Shown one piece after another: positions 1-8,993 of a stretch of 64,000 bases of DNA. The DNA is from Corynebacterium wankanglinii (GTDB lineage Bacteria; Actinomycetota; Actinomycetes; Mycobacteriales; Mycobacteriaceae), in contig CP061031.1 in assembly GCA_014490595.1 (NCBI GenBank), forward strand, positions 248,001 to 312,000, read 5' to 3'. The notes below the pieces were generated by a model. It made no database searches. It was given only the letters and a program-made list of their open reading frames with translations, and had not been told where the DNA came from. Position numbers and translations under genes: made by a program. Positions within the stretch are counted from its first letter, which is position 1; every line of letters begins with the position of its first letter.

Positions 1-1163
1 CACGGTGCGATTCAGACCCCGGCGTTCATCCCCGTGGCCACGAAAGCGACGGTGAAAACGCTCACCCCGGAGCAGATCCGCCAAACCGGTGCCCAGGCGA
101 TCCTGTCCAACGCCTACCACCTGTACCTGCAGCCGGGCCCCGACATCGTGGACGAGGCCGGGGGAGTGGCCGCGTTTGAGAACTGGCACGGGCCCACCTA
201 CACGGATTCGGGAGGGTTCCAGGTGATGAGCCTGGGCGTGGGCTTTAAGAAAGTCCTGGCCATGGACACCGCCGGGCTGACCGAGGGCGACATCCGCGCC
301 GCCAACAAGGACCGCATGGCGCGCGTGGACGACGACGGCGTGGACTTCAAGTCCGTCATCGACGGCTCCTCCCACCGCTTCACGCCCGAAGTGTCCATGC
401 AGATCCAGCACTCCCTCGGCGCGGACATCATGTTCGCGTTCGACGAGCTGACCACGCTGGTGGACACCCGTGCCTACCAGGAGCATTCCGTGGAGCGCAC
501 CCGCCGCTGGGCCCGCAGGTGCCTCATTGAGCACGACCGCCTAACGACGGCGCGTTCAGGCAAACCCCTCCAGAGCCTCTGGGCGTCGTGCAGGGCGCCC
601 AGTACGAGGACCTGCGGCGCCACGCGGTGCGGGGCCTGATGGACCTCGACCACGAGGCCCGTTCGGAGGGTCGCCGCGGGTTCGGTGGCTTCGGCATCGG
701 CGGCGCGCTGGAGAAAGAGAACTTAGGCACCATTGTCGGCTGGGTCACCGACGAGCTGCCCGTGGACATGCCGCGCCACCTGTTGGGCATCTCCGAGCCG
801 GACGACATCTTCACCGCCGTCGAGGCCGGTGCCGACACCTTCGACTGCGTCGCGCCGACCCGGCTGGGCCGCCGCGGCGGCGTGTATACCCTGGACGGGC
901 GGATGAACCTCGCCGGCGCGCGGTTCAAGCGGGACTTCCGGGGCGTGGACGAGGAGTTCGGCGGCTACGTGTCGGAGAACTACTCGCGCGCCTACATCCA
1001 CCACCTGCTCAAGGCTAAGGAGTTTTTGGCCGGCACACTGTGCACCATGCACAACCTGGAGTTCATGATCCGGCTGGTGGACAACATCCGCGCGGCCATC
1101 GATGCGGGGGACTACGAGGCCTACCGCGACGAGTTCCTGGGCCGCTACTACGCAGGGCGGTAG
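1..1163 (+). pseudogene. tgt: tRNA-guanine transglycosylase (Tgt family), 5'-partial, one frameshift
   Basis: Exchanges guanine 34 of GUN-anticodon tRNAs for a queuine-type base. The first codon of the window is already inside the gene, so the N-terminus is missing. Visible motifs are DSGGFQVMS (about 208), AFDE (about 435), VVQG (about 585) and FDCVAPTR (about 840), which holds the nucleophilic Asp. The frame changes at 581-583, where LW is followed by GVVQG only if the GGG run is read as GGGG, so one G appears missing. The usual zinc-binding CxCxxC just before NYSRAYIHHL reads FGGYVS here. All three Cys are absent, although the His of TMHNL remains. The gene converges on yhhQ with a 16-bp overlap, and gluQ follows, so this is a queuosine-salvage locus. 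Loss of the Cys may be typical of an actinobacterial subfamily. Confidence 0.85.
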
Positions 1164-1802
1164 TCGGCGCGCTCCTCGGCCCGGCGCACCGCGGCGATGG
1201 TCGGGTAGGTCACCGGAAGCAGCACGACCTCCATGAGCGTCTTCCACACGAAGCCGACCAGCACGTAGTTCACAAACGCGCCGGCGGAGTCGATGCCGAT
1301 CACGCTGGCGGCAATAGAGAGAACAGCAGCGTGTCGCGAACTCGCCAACGATGGTGGAGCCGATCAGGCGCGCCCACAGGTTGCCGGTGCCGAAACGGTC
1401 CTTCATTTTCTGCAGCACCCACGCGTTGAGTAGCTGGCCCACCACGTAGCCGGTCAGCGACGCCAGCACGATGCGCGGCAGCAGCCCCAGGACTGCGGAG
1501 AACGTCTCGTCCATGTCGTAGAACTCCGCGGCGGGCAGCCAGATTGCGATGTAGAAAGACAGAACGGCAACGACGGCGATGCCGAAGCCGGTAAACACCG
1601 CGCGGCGTGCAGCTTTGAAGCCGTAGACCTCGGCGATGACGTCGCCGATGACATACGAGATGGGGAAGAGGAAGAACGCGCCGTCTGTGATCAGCGGCCC
1701 GAGCTGCACGCCCTTCTGCGCGGTGATGTTGGAGATGAGAAACACCGCGCAGAACACGGCGAGCAGGTACGGGTACGGGGAGCGGGAAACGCGGGATGAC
1801 AT
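1148..1802 (-). pseudogene. yhhQ: YhhQ/DUF165 queuosine-precursor transporter, two frameshifts
   Basis: Polytopic membrane protein of the YhhQ (COG1738) family that imports queuine or preQ1-type precursors. The start is ATG at 1802 (MSSRVS). The N-terminal reading runs through [32 protein letters not shown] and IGSTIVGEF. After that two single-base losses, near 1336 and 1316, are needed to recover DTLLFS and then IAASVIGIDSAGAFVNYVL to the stop. Corrected length is about 218 aa, normal for the family. It is divergent from gluQ with almost no space between the starts and convergent with tgt. Two indels within about 20 bp in an otherwise well-conserved protein suggest sequence error rather than decay. 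Confidence 0.85.
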
Positions 1803-1812
1803 GGGCTTTATC

Positions 1813-2742
1813 ATGGCACACATGTCTGACTTCATCGCGCCAGCTGGACGCTACGCTCCGTCCCCGAGCGGCGATCTCCACGTTGGCAACCTCCGCACCG
1901 CGATGCTCGCCTGGCTGTTTGCGCGCCAATCGGGCCGCAATTTCTACATGCGGGTGGAGGACATCGACTCGGAGCGCTCCAGCGCGGAGTCCGCGGCACG
2001 CCAGCTGGAGGACCTTGCGGCGATCGGGCTCGAGTGGGACGAGCCCGTGCTGTACCAGCACGACCGCGGACACGCCTACGCGGACGCCCTCGCCCAGCTG
2101 GACACCTACGAGTGCTACTGCACCCGCCGCGACATCCGCGAGGCGGCGTCCGCGCCCCACGCGCAGCCGGGGATGTACCCGGGCACCTGCCGCGATCTCA
2201 CGGAGGAGCAGCGTGCTTTACGACGCTCCGAGCTCCACGCCGAAGGCCGCCTCCCCGCCATCCGGCTCCGTGCGCACGCGCGGGAGTGGACGGTGCGGGA
2301 CTACTACACGGGCGAGTACACCGGCCCGGTGGACGATGTGATTCTCAAACGCGGCGGGCGGGTTGATCAGGCGCAGGCGGGGGACTGGGCGTACAACCTG
2401 GCTGTGGTGGTCGACGACGGATACCAAGGCGTCGATCAGGTGGTGCGGGGGGACGATCTGCTCTTCTCAGCGCCGGCTCAGGCGTACTTGGCGGACCGTC
2501 TCGGGTTCACAGCACCGTTTTATATTCATGTGCCGTTGGTGGTTGGGCCGGAGGGACGTCGGTTAGCGAAGCGCGATGGGGCCGTGACGCTGCGAGAAAT
2601 GATGGCCCACGCAAGCGCCGCGGATGTAGTGGAAAAAATCGCGGAATCGCTCGGCTACGTGGGGATATCCGACGCGCAGACGTTGCTGGAGAAGTTCGAC
2701 CCGGAGCGGCTCCCGCGCGATGCGTGGGTATTTTCAGGCTGA
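1813..2742 (+). CDS. gluQ: Glutamyl-Q tRNA(Asp) synthetase
   Basis: Activates glutamate and attaches it to the queuosine at position 34 of tRNA(Asp), working on the product of Tgt. It resembles the catalytic half of GltX without the anticodon-binding domain. The class I HIGH-like signature is [12 protein letters not shown] near the N-terminus and the KMSKS-like motif is RLAKRDGA. The zinc site CYC...Y..TC (CYCTRRDI to YPGTC) is intact. About 309 aa from ATG 1813, or 306 from ATG 1822 (MSDFIAP); no clear Shine-Dalgarno separates them. The gene is intact, unlike its two Q-pathway neighbours as read. Confidence 0.93.
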   Translation: MAHMSDFIAPAGRYAPSPSGDLHVGNLRTAMLAWLFARQSGRNFYMRVEDIDSERSSAESAARQLEDLAAIGLEWDEPVLYQHDRGHAYADALAQLDTYECYCTRRDIREAASAPHAQPGMYPGTCRDLTEEQRALRRSELHAEGRLPAIRLRAHAREWTVRDYYTGEYTGPVDDVILKRGGRVDQAQAGDWAYNLAVVVDDGYQGVDQVVRGDDLLFSAPAQAYLADRLGFTAPFYIHVPLVVGPEGRRLAKRDGAVTLREMMAHASAADVVEKIAESLGYVGISDAQTLLEKFDPERLPRDAWVFSG

Positions 2743-2891
2743 GCTTGTTTAAGGGTATTCAATACATAATCTGCGGATTATACAATAAAATATTGCTAAA
2801 TCTCTCAGCTTTCTCCATATTTGTCGGTGGCCCTCTGCCCGCCCCCGGGGTGGCGGCAGTGGTGTAACCGAACTAACTGAGGAGATTTTTA
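2743..2891 (+). promoter_or_regulatory. AT-rich intergenic region with inverted repeat upstream of surface-protein gene
   Basis: This spacer between gluQ and the YPDG protein is much richer in A+T than its surroundings. It contains a perfect inverted repeat ATAATC-TGCG-GATTAT (2766-2781) followed by TACAATAAAATATT. It could be an operator overlapping a promoter, since the element is AT-rich and has no T-run typical of a terminator. A strong Shine-Dalgarno (GAGGAG, about 2879-2884) precedes GTG 2892. The regulator is unknown; the repeat only loosely recalls Fur/Zur-type palindromes. Confidence 0.4.
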
Positions 2892-5777
2892 GTGAACCCG
2901 AAGAAGATCACTGCGGGCACCGTTGCCCTTGCACTCGGCGCCTCCGCTCTCATCGCACCGAACGCGTCGGCGCTGCCGAGCACCTTCATCAGCCCGCCGG
3001 GCGTGAGCTCGAACCCGGGCTTTCTCAAGTGCAACGTGCGGTTTGAAAACAGCGTGAGCAACACCCAGCCGGGCCAGGTAGAGGCGGAGACCTACCAGGG
3101 CATCACCCTGGGCACGAGTAATAACCCCGCCAACACCGTCTACCGTCCGTGGATTACCGTCTCCAGCGACGGCGGCCGGATCGTCGAATCTGCTTCCGTT
3201 GAGCTTCAGGTGAACAACACCTCCAAGCCGGCGAAGAATCTGGATTTCACGCTGTCGTCCACCTCCAAGGGGAGCTACGACGTCCCCAACGTCGATCCGA
3301 AGCTGCCCGCGCAGATTGACGTCACCGACCTGGCGCCGGTCGCGCCACGCAAGGTCACCGTCGCCCCGGGTGGGTCGTTGACCTCGAGTGGCACCCTGGG
3401 CATCGACGCGAACACCGACACGCAGACGTGGGCATGGGACGTCACCGTGCCTTCGACTCAGGCCGCAGATCTCTCCAGCATCACCTCCCGCGTGGACGCC
3501 GAGGTCGCACCGTGGCCGATGGAGAACGACGACTGCCTGCCGCTGACCCCGTCCTCCACCGAATCCAAGCCGATCATCGCTGACGGTACCGAGTACGACA
3601 CCGGCATCACCGTCGCCAACGGCAGCGCCTCCGACTTTGCACGCCTGTCCGGCGCCGTTTCCGTCGGCGGCAAGGCCATCGCGGGTGCGAAGGTCCGAGT
3701 CGACGCCGACGGCAAGGTGTACGTCACCCTCCCCAAGGGCGCCACCGGGGACGTTGACAACGACAAGCCGGCACACGTCAGCGTTGAGCTCACGGCCAAC
3801 CCGCGCAAGGAGACCGCAAACCACCGCTACGAGTCCTACAACTCGCCGCAGACCCTGCGCGTCGTGGGCGACAACGGCATCGTCACCAACCAGTCCCCGC
3901 TGTTCAACGCAGATGTACCTCTTGCCCAGTTCTCGCCGGAGTACAACTCTCCGCAGAGCGCGAAGCCGGGCAACACCATCAACGTTTCGCTGAAGACCCA
4001 GCCGGGCAACGTGCGCGGCGCGGCGGTGGACGCTACCTACACCGTCACGGGTGCCCCGAAGGGCTGGACCGCCGAGCCGGCCGCCGACGGCACCCTGAAG
4101 GTAACCGCGCCGGCGACCGCCAAGGGCGGCGACACCGCGGAGTTCACCGTGGAGGTCGCGTACCCGGACGGCTCCGTGGATACGCTCACGCCCGTGGTGA
4201 AGGTCGTGGACTTCGACGCGACCGTGACCACCCCTATTTACGGCGAAAAGTTCGGCAAACCGGGCACCGAGGTCACCCTGACCCAGAACACCAAGCTGCC
4301 CGGGGGCTCCACCTTCACCATCACCCCGGGCCAGGACCTGGGTGAGTGGAAGGCCACCGTGGATGAGGCCACCGGGAAGATCACCGTGACCATCCCGCAG
4401 GGCGTGAAGCCGGGCGACACCCAGACCATCCTGGTCGACGTGACGTACCCGGACGGTTCCACCGACAAGAAGGTCCCGGCGAAGGTCATTGTGCTTAACC
4501 AGCCGGGCTACGGCAAGGTCACCGACAAGCCGGGCGAGACAGTCACCCTGCCGCAGACCGGCAAGGTCGTCGAGGGCTCCACCTTCGAGATCGCGCCGAA
4601 GCAGGACCTGGGTGAGTGGAAGCCGGCCGTGCACCCGACCACCGGGAAGATCACCGTGACCATCCCGCAGGGCGCGAAGCCGGGCGACACCCAGACCATC
4701 CTGGTCAATGTCACCGACCCGAACGGCAAGACCGATGAGGTTCCGGCCACGGTGATTGTGAAGACACCGCAGACCCCAGAGACGCCGGAGAAGACCGGGC
4801 CGTCGATCATCATCGTTCCGGGCGAAACCAAGGAGCTGACCCCGAAGGTCATCGGCGGCGGTGGGGGCGATCCGTCCTACAAAATCCAGGACGGCTGGAA
4901 GATTCCGAACGGCTGGACCATCACCGTTGACCCGAAGACGGGCGACGTGAGCATCACCGCACCGAAGGACGCGACCCCGGGCTCCACGTTCGAGATCCCG
5001 GTGGAGATCACCTTCCCCAGCGGCAAGAAGGAGATCCAGAAGGTACCGGTGAAGGTGGGTGAGATCGCCGAAGGCGCAATCCCGTTCACCCCGGGCCAGA
5101 AGGACCCGCTGGTCGTCTACGTCCCGAAGAACGCGGACAACGGCACCGACCCGAAGCTGCCGGAAGGCTGGACCATCGTCGAGCGTGGCGATAACACCTT
5201 CACCATCGGCGTGCCGGAGGGCACGAAGCCGGGCACCTACGAGCTCGTGTTCAAGACCAAGGACGGCGCCGGCGAGGTCAAAGTGCTGGTCGAGGTGAAG
5301 CAGCCCGCTGACGGCGTTGTGGTCGCCGAGCAGGGCTCCACCGACAACCTGCAGAAGTGCTTTGCCAACATGTCGTCCGAGTCCAACCCGCTGTTGTGGC
5401 TGGTCCCGCTCGGCCTGCTCATCGCCATCGGGGCGCCGCTGGCCGGACCGATCGGTGAGGAGCTGGGCAAGGCCGCGGCGAATGTGTCTGCGCAGATGAA
5501 CATTCCCAACCCGCTTGCGGACCTGGGCTTCGGCGGTGAGCGTCGCCCGCAGCCGGAGTGGATGACGCAGATCCAGATCGAGGCTAACCGCCTGCAGGCG
5601 CAGTTTGGCCCGGAGGTCACCCAGGCTGCTGCCATCGGTCTATCCCTGGCCGGCCTGGCGGCGGGCCTCGGTGTGCTGGCCGCTCTGTGCAAGGACGGCG
5701 AGCTGCCGGAGTGGGCATCCTCCTCCACCGAGGGTTCCTCTCGGAAGGACGAGGCGGACAAGCCCGCCGCTGAGTAG
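2892..5777 (+). CDS. Secreted YPDG/Rib-type repeat surface protein with C-terminal hairpin anchor
   Basis: 961 aa from GTG 2892, which has a good upstream GAGGAG. A Sec signal peptide (TAGTVALALGASALIAPNASA) is followed by an N-terminal domain bounded by Cys47 and Cys215, the latter in PWPMENDDCLP. A series of roughly 90-residue beta-sandwich repeats of the Rib/YPDG type follows (VAYPDGSVDTL, VTYPDGSTDKK). The C-terminus has no LPXTG. Instead it has KCFAN, a first hydrophobic helix (NPLLWLVPLGLLIAIG), a polar amphipathic stretch and a second helix (AAIGLSLAGLAAGLGVLAAL) ending at Cys933, with a charged tail. The same N- and C-modules occur in the giant protein at 34558-41325. It is probably an adhesin or cell-wall structural protein; its ligand is unknown. 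A terminator follows directly. Confidence 0.8.
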   Translation: MNPKKITAGTVALALGASALIAPNASALPSTFISPPGVSSNPGFLKCNVRFENSVSNTQPGQVEAETYQGITLGTSNNPANTVYRPWITVSSDGGRIVESASVELQVNNTSKPAKNLDFTLSSTSKGSYDVPNVDPKLPAQIDVTDLAPVAPRKVTVAPGGSLTSSGTLGIDANTDTQTWAWDVTVPSTQAADLSSITSRVDAEVAPWPMENDDCLPLTPSSTESKPIIADGTEYDTGITVANGSASDFARLSGAVSVGGKAIAGAKVRVDADGKVYVTLPKGATGDVDNDKPAHVSVELTANPRKETANHRYESYNSPQTLRVVGDNGIVTNQSPLFNADVPLAQFSPEYNSPQSAKPGNTINVSLKTQPGNVRGAAVDATYTVTGAPKGWTAEPAADGTLKVTAPATAKGGDTAEFTVEVAYPDGSVDTLTPVVKVVDFDATVTTPIYGEKFGKPGTEVTLTQNTKLPGGSTFTITPGQDLGEWKATVDEATGKITVTIPQGVKPGDTQTILVDVTYPDGSTDKKVPAKVIVLNQPGYGKVTDKPGETVTLPQTGKVVEGSTFEIAPKQDLGEWKPAVHPTTGKITVTIPQGAKPGDTQTILVNVTDPNGKTDEVPATVIVKTPQTPETPEKTGPSIIIVPGETKELTPKVIGGGGGDPSYKIQDGWKIPNGWTITVDPKTGDVSITAPKDATPGSTFEIPVEITFPSGKKEIQKVPVKVGEIAEGAIPFTPGQKDPLVVYVPKNADNGTDPKLPEGWTIVERGDNTFTIGVPEGTKPGTYELVFKTKDGAGEVKVLVEVKQPADGVVVAEQGSTDNLQKCFANMSSESNPLLWLVPLGLLIAIGAPLAGPIGEELGKAAANVSAQMNIPNPLADLGFGGERRPQPEWMTQIQIEANRLQAQFGPEVTQAAAIGLSLAGLAAGLGVLAALCKDGELPEWASSSTEGSSRKDEADKPAAE
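4371..4710 (+). repeat. Near-identical 70-bp direct repeat, 270-bp period, within surface protein
   Basis: Positions 4371-4440 and 4641-4710 are almost identical at the DNA level (encoding TGKITVTIPQG and PGDTQTILV). The spacing is exactly 270 bp, one 90-residue domain. This indicates recent duplication or gene conversion of a repeat unit and is a likely site of copy-number variation between strains. Confidence 0.8.
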
Positions 5778-5793
5778 CCCCTTGTAACGCCTC

Positions 5794-5823
5794 AAGGCCC
5801 AGCCCGCGTGGCTGGGCCTTTTT
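5794..5823 (+). terminator. Rho-independent terminator after surface-protein gene
   Basis: A 10-bp perfect stem AAGGCCCAGC / GCTGGGCCTT (5794-5803 and 5811-5820) with a 7-nt loop is followed by further T residues. It lies between the convergent surface-protein and phoD genes. Confidence 0.85.
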
Positions 5824-5856
5824 GCGCGGGGGCGGAACGTGGCGTCGTCAAGCAAG

Positions 5857-7584
5857 CTACTGCCCGAAGCCCGCGCCCCGGCGCCACGTCAAGGTTGCGC
5901 CGGAGCGGACGGGGGAGTGCGCCGCCAGGATGTCGCCGACGCGGAGGTACTCCACGCCCACCGCCTCTGCCGTGATGTCCACGATGGTGTAGCCGTGCGT
6001 GTCCAGAGCCACATGGTGCAGGCTGGGGTTCGCGGCGCGGAGGTAGCTGCTGGCCACGTCGAAGATGCGGTGACCAGCCGGGATCTTCGTCGCTTCCGCA
6101 ACGTTTGGGGCGGTGATGGAGGAGCAGACGATCTCGCAGCCGATCTCAGCACCCGCGTGAGTGATGGTGTGCGCCCACTCCGAGTGGATGTCGCCGGTGA
6201 GAAAAATGGGGTGCTTGCCCAGGCGGCCAAGGGTGTTGATCAGGCGACGGCGTTCGAAGTCGTAGCCGTCCCACTGGTCACCGTTGAGGGGGAGCTCGTT
6301 GAGCTCCGGGACGGGGACCTTAGTGGACAAGATGTTCGCGCTCAGCGATTCCACGACCGGGCGGGTGGCGGGGTTGTTGAACGTGGCGCCGACGTGGAGC
6401 GGGGAGAACATCACGGAGTTACCTAAGGCGTTCCACGCGGCGGTGGAGCGCTCCAAGGTGTCGGTGAGCCAGTCGTACTGCTCGGACCCCAGCATGGAGC
6501 GCGCGTCCCCGGGCTGGCGGGCCCCGCCCTTCCAAAACTCCACGTCGCGGTAGGTGCGCAGGTCCATGATGGTCAGCTCCACCAAGTCGCCGAATTCCAG
6601 CGAGCGGTAGATGCGGCCCTGCTCCGAGGTCTCGGACAGGCGCACCGGCATCCACTCGAAGTAGGCGCGCATCGCGGCGTCGCGGCGGGTGCCAAAGTCG
6701 CCCTCGTACGGGTCGTGGTTCTCCGCGCCGTCGCGCCAGTAATTGTTGGCTACCTCGTGGTCGTCCCACACCACCACCCATGGCAGCGCGGCGTGGGCGT
6801 CCTGCAGATCCGGGTCGGTGCGGTAGCGGCCGTAGCGGATGCGGTAATCGGCCAAACTCACCGTCTCGTGGGCGGGGTGGTGCAGGCGCACCGGCCCGTA
6901 GCCGGCGTACTCGTACTGGGCGAACTCGTAGATGTAGTCGCCCAGAAACACGGTGAGGTCTAACTGGCCCGCCAAGGCGCGTTGCGCCATGTCCGCGTAG
7001 GCGGAGAAGAACCCGGCCTCCCAGTTGGCGCAGGACGCGATCGCCCAGCGCTGCCTGTCCACGTGGCCGGCGGGGGCGGTGGTGGTGCGCCCGAGCGGGG
7101 AGACGGCACCTTTGTGAGGGCCGTCGACCACGGTGAAGGCGTAGTAGTACACCGTGCCCGCGTCCAAACCGCGCACGTCCACGTGGATGGTGTGATCGCT
7201 CTCCGGGTGGCTTTCCGCCTCGCCCTCCGCAACCGCATCACGCAGCTCCTCGTCGCGCGCCACTCGCCAGCGCACCCGGGTGGCCGCGCCGCCGCCGGAG
7301 CCCGGAAAGGCGGCCTCGTCGGGGGTGATGCGCGTCCAGATCACCACCGCGTCCGGCAGCGGATCGCCCGAGGCCACGCCGTGCACGAACGGCAGCGGCT
7401 GCAGCTCTACCTCGGCGGGGATGGGTTTGGCGGGAAGGGGGCTTTGCGATTGCGCGCTGGGCACCATCGCCGCCGCGCCCGCCGCCGACGTTGCCACAGC
7501 GGCCGTGCGCAGGAACCTTCGCCGCGAGACGCGTGCCTGCCTATCGACGGCCTTCGGCTCCCTCACCCGCTCGTAGCTGCACAC
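5857..7584 (-). CDS. phoD: Alkaline phosphatase D (PhoD family), Tat-exported
   Basis: Phosphodiesterase/monoesterase of the PhoD metallophosphatase family, secreted to release phosphate from organic esters. 575 aa. A twin-arginine signal near residue 21 (SRRRFLRTAAVA) is followed by the PhoD N-terminal Ig-like domain (FVHGVASGDPLPDAVVIWTRI). The catalytic domain follows with metal-binding motifs FLGDYIYE, VVWDDHEVANNYW and FLTGDIHSEWAH. The gene is monocistronic, convergent with the surface-protein gene. A PHO-box-like triple repeat lies about 75-100 bp upstream of the start, which suggests control by phosphate starvation. The start at 7584 (MCSYERV) leaves about 20 residues before the Tat motif. 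Confidence 0.93.
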   Translation of the reverse strand: MCSYERVREPKAVDRQARVSRRRFLRTAAVATSAAGAAAMVPSAQSQSPLPAKPIPAEVELQPLPFVHGVASGDPLPDAVVIWTRITPDEAAFPGSGGGAATRVRWRVARDEELRDAVAEGEAESHPESDHTIHVDVRGLDAGTVYYYAFTVVDGPHKGAVSPLGRTTTAPAGHVDRQRWAIASCANWEAGFFSAYADMAQRALAGQLDLTVFLGDYIYEFAQYEYAGYGPVRLHHPAHETVSLADYRIRYGRYRTDPDLQDAHAALPWVVVWDDHEVANNYWRDGAENHDPYEGDFGTRRDAAMRAYFEWMPVRLSETSEQGRIYRSLEFGDLVELTIMDLRTYRDVEFWKGGARQPGDARSMLGSEQYDWLTDTLERSTAAWNALGNSVMFSPLHVGATFNNPATRPVVESLSANILSTKVPVPELNELPLNGDQWDGYDFERRRLINTLGRLGKHPIFLTGDIHSEWAHTITHAGAEIGCEIVCSSITAPNVAEATKIPAGHRIFDVASSYLRAANPSLHHVALDTHGYTIVDITAEAVGVEYLRVGDILAAHSPVRSGATLTWRRGAGFGQ

Positions 7585-7656
7585 GCCCCATATCTTGGGA
7601 CCGATTGCGCCGGCTCGCGACCGGGAGGGGACGATGTAGCAGGGAATTCGCCCGAA

Positions 7657-7685
7657 GTTCGCGCGGAGTTCACCGAGGTAACTCT
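7657..7685 (+). promoter_or_regulatory. PHO-box-like repeat upstream of phoD
   Basis: Three 7-bp units with an 11-bp period: GTTCGCG (7657), GTTCACC (7668) and TAACTCT (7679). Actinobacterial PhoP/PhoR boxes are direct repeats of GTTCACC-like units with this period, so the site probably controls the divergent phoD. The repeat reads on the strand opposite to phoD, which is an uncertainty. Confidence 0.5.
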
Positions 7686-7692
7686 GCGGGGT

Positions 7693-8129
7693 CTACACGA
7701 GTTCAAAGTTGAATCCGGCCAGACTGACAACCGCAGGCTCCGTAGGGGCCGTGCTTGCAAAGTCGAGGTTCCACTTCTTATGCGGCTGAAGCGCCTCGTA
7801 AACGTGCCCGATAGGACTCGCGGCATGTATTTCGCTCGCACTGATGTAGTCCCCCAGAACCCGAACGTCTGAGCTGGAGGCAATGATTGTGAACATCTCA
7901 TCTTGGCGGCGGAACGCAATGACAACGTGCTCCACCTGTGCCGATGTTGCTGCGCACCCGCGCTCGATCATGCACATGACTTCCCCATGGAAGTTTCCCA
8001 CTCGCAGACAACAACGGGGGCATCGAACGGGACTGATGCACGACGGAGGCTCTCGCGGACTTGGGGATCTGCCAACAGGCGAACGGCCATTCTGCCTGAT
8101 TTGATGCGTTCACTGTTGCTCGCGTCCAT
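7693..8129 (-). pseudogene. Hypothetical protein, one frameshift
   Basis: Not a recognised family. The most coherent reading starts at ATG 8129 (MDASNSERIKSGRMAVRLL), overlapping the 3' end of the upstream gene by 20 bp. It then needs one G restored at 7983-7986 (four C on the plus strand, five expected) to continue as EVMCMIERGCAATSAQVEHVV and on to GFNFELV. Corrected length is about 145 aa. The overlap implies translational coupling with its neighbour. The mixed alpha/beta character and tight pairing would fit a toxin-antitoxin or immunity partner, but that is inference only. Base composition is lower in GC than the flanking core genes. Confidence 0.55.
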
Positions 8130-8592
8130 CCGAATCCCACCTCCTGTAGTTCGCTGCCCAAGATTCAGTCATGTCATCGTAGTAGCGATCATACTCGGCG
8201 TCGATAGTTTCCCAAGAGGGGTCCTGAGATTCAATTTTGGCTATAACCGTGCGTTGCTCTTTTGCCCCTGTCTGAAAATGGTGGCCAGAACGAAAGTACT
8301 GGTGTTTATGAACCTCGCTGTGGCAACAGTCGTATCGGGCGACGTGGTCGTCTCCATTTCGCGGATCCTCCACCTCGTCTGCCATCTGGGTGAGCGCGAA
8401 GTCCACGATCTTTCCGCGGTAGTTCCACGCAACCACGTGCAGCGTACAGGTGCCTTCAGGTTGAAGCACAATTGCGTTGTCTAAAACTTTTCTGCATTTG
8501 CCGGCCGGTGTAGTGAAAGTCGGGCGGGCTGACTGCCATATCGACAAGCCGTCGTTGTCTTCCACTTTTGCCAGGCTTTTGCACTCGGACAC
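8110..8592 (-). CDS. Hypothetical protein, DUF7718-like
   Basis: About 160 aa if it starts at GTG 8592; the start is uncertain because the frame stays open into the tRNA and no clear ribosome site is visible. The conserved-looking core is VVAWNYRGKIVDFALTQM followed by HVARYDCCHSEVHKHQY, which I associate with the DUF7718 family of small proteins, with moderate confidence. The acidic, aromatic C-terminus is rich in Asp, Tyr and Trp. It overlaps the downstream hypothetical gene by 20 bp, so the two are probably co-translated. It lies between phoD and tRNA-Ser in a lower-GC patch, suggesting acquired DNA. No function is assigned. Confidence 0.6.
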   Translation of the reverse strand: MSECKSLAKVEDNDGLSIWQSARPTFTTPAGKCRKVLDNAIVLQPEGTCTLHVVAWNYRGKIVDFALTQMADEVEDPRNGDDHVARYDCCHSEVHKHQYFRSGHHFQTGAKEQRTVIAKIESQDPSWETIDAEYDRYYDDMTESWAANYRRWDSDGREQQ

Positions 8593-8680
8593 CGTAGCAT
8601 GGCCTTGCGAACAGAGACGTTGCCAGACTGAAGATGCCTCGCCCGCGCTTTTGAAAAAGCGTGAGCCAGGCAAGAAAGTG

Positions 8681-8766
8681 CGGAGGATGTGGGATTTGAA
8701 CCCACGAGGGTCGTGAAACCCGCACGCGTTCCAGGCGTGTGACATAGGCCGCTAGTCGAATCCTCC
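8681..8766 (-). tRNA. tRNA-Ser(GGA)
   Basis: 86 nt. The acceptor stem pairs GGAGGAT with ATCCTCC, with discriminator G at 8681. The anticodon stem-loop CACGC-CTGGAAC-GCGTG gives anticodon GGA. There is a long variable arm as expected for tRNA-Ser, and a T arm with GGTTCAAATCC. CCA is not encoded. The 3' end faces the lower-GC hypothetical pair, a typical position for integrated DNA. Confidence 0.95.
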
Positions 8767-8880
8767 AGCGACACTCGAAAGCGTCTTGGCACATGTTAGA
8801 CCACCCCGGGCCCGTGGCCAAAACCGCAGCTCGGGCGGGCAGCTTGTAAGTGCGTGCGCTTCCTGGCTACAGTAGCGGGC

Positions 8881-8968
8881 AGGATCCCACGCGGTGTTAT
8901 CTTGTGAACTCCCCCAGGGCGGGAACGCAGCAAGGGTCAGCGAGCTCTGGCAGGTGCGTGGGGTCCCT
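8881..8968 (+). ncRNA. ffs: Signal recognition particle 4.5S RNA
   Basis: Small bacterial-type SRP RNA. The ends pair almost perfectly (GGATCCCACGC at 8882-8892 with GCGTGGGGTCC near 8956-8966). The tip contains the Ffh-binding loop region GGGCGGGAACGCAGCAAGGG. It is followed by a short T-run that ends transcription. Placement just upstream of aspT and dnaX is usual in Corynebacterium. Boundaries are accurate to a few bases. Confidence 0.85.
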
Positions 8969-8993
8969 TTTCTATGCCGGTACGATAGGGCGC

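Noticed and set aside
1..1802. Genuine decay of queuosine salvage (tgt and yhhQ pseudogenes)
   Set aside because: The same kind of one-base indel affects unrelated conserved genes throughout the window, so loss of the pathway is not supported.
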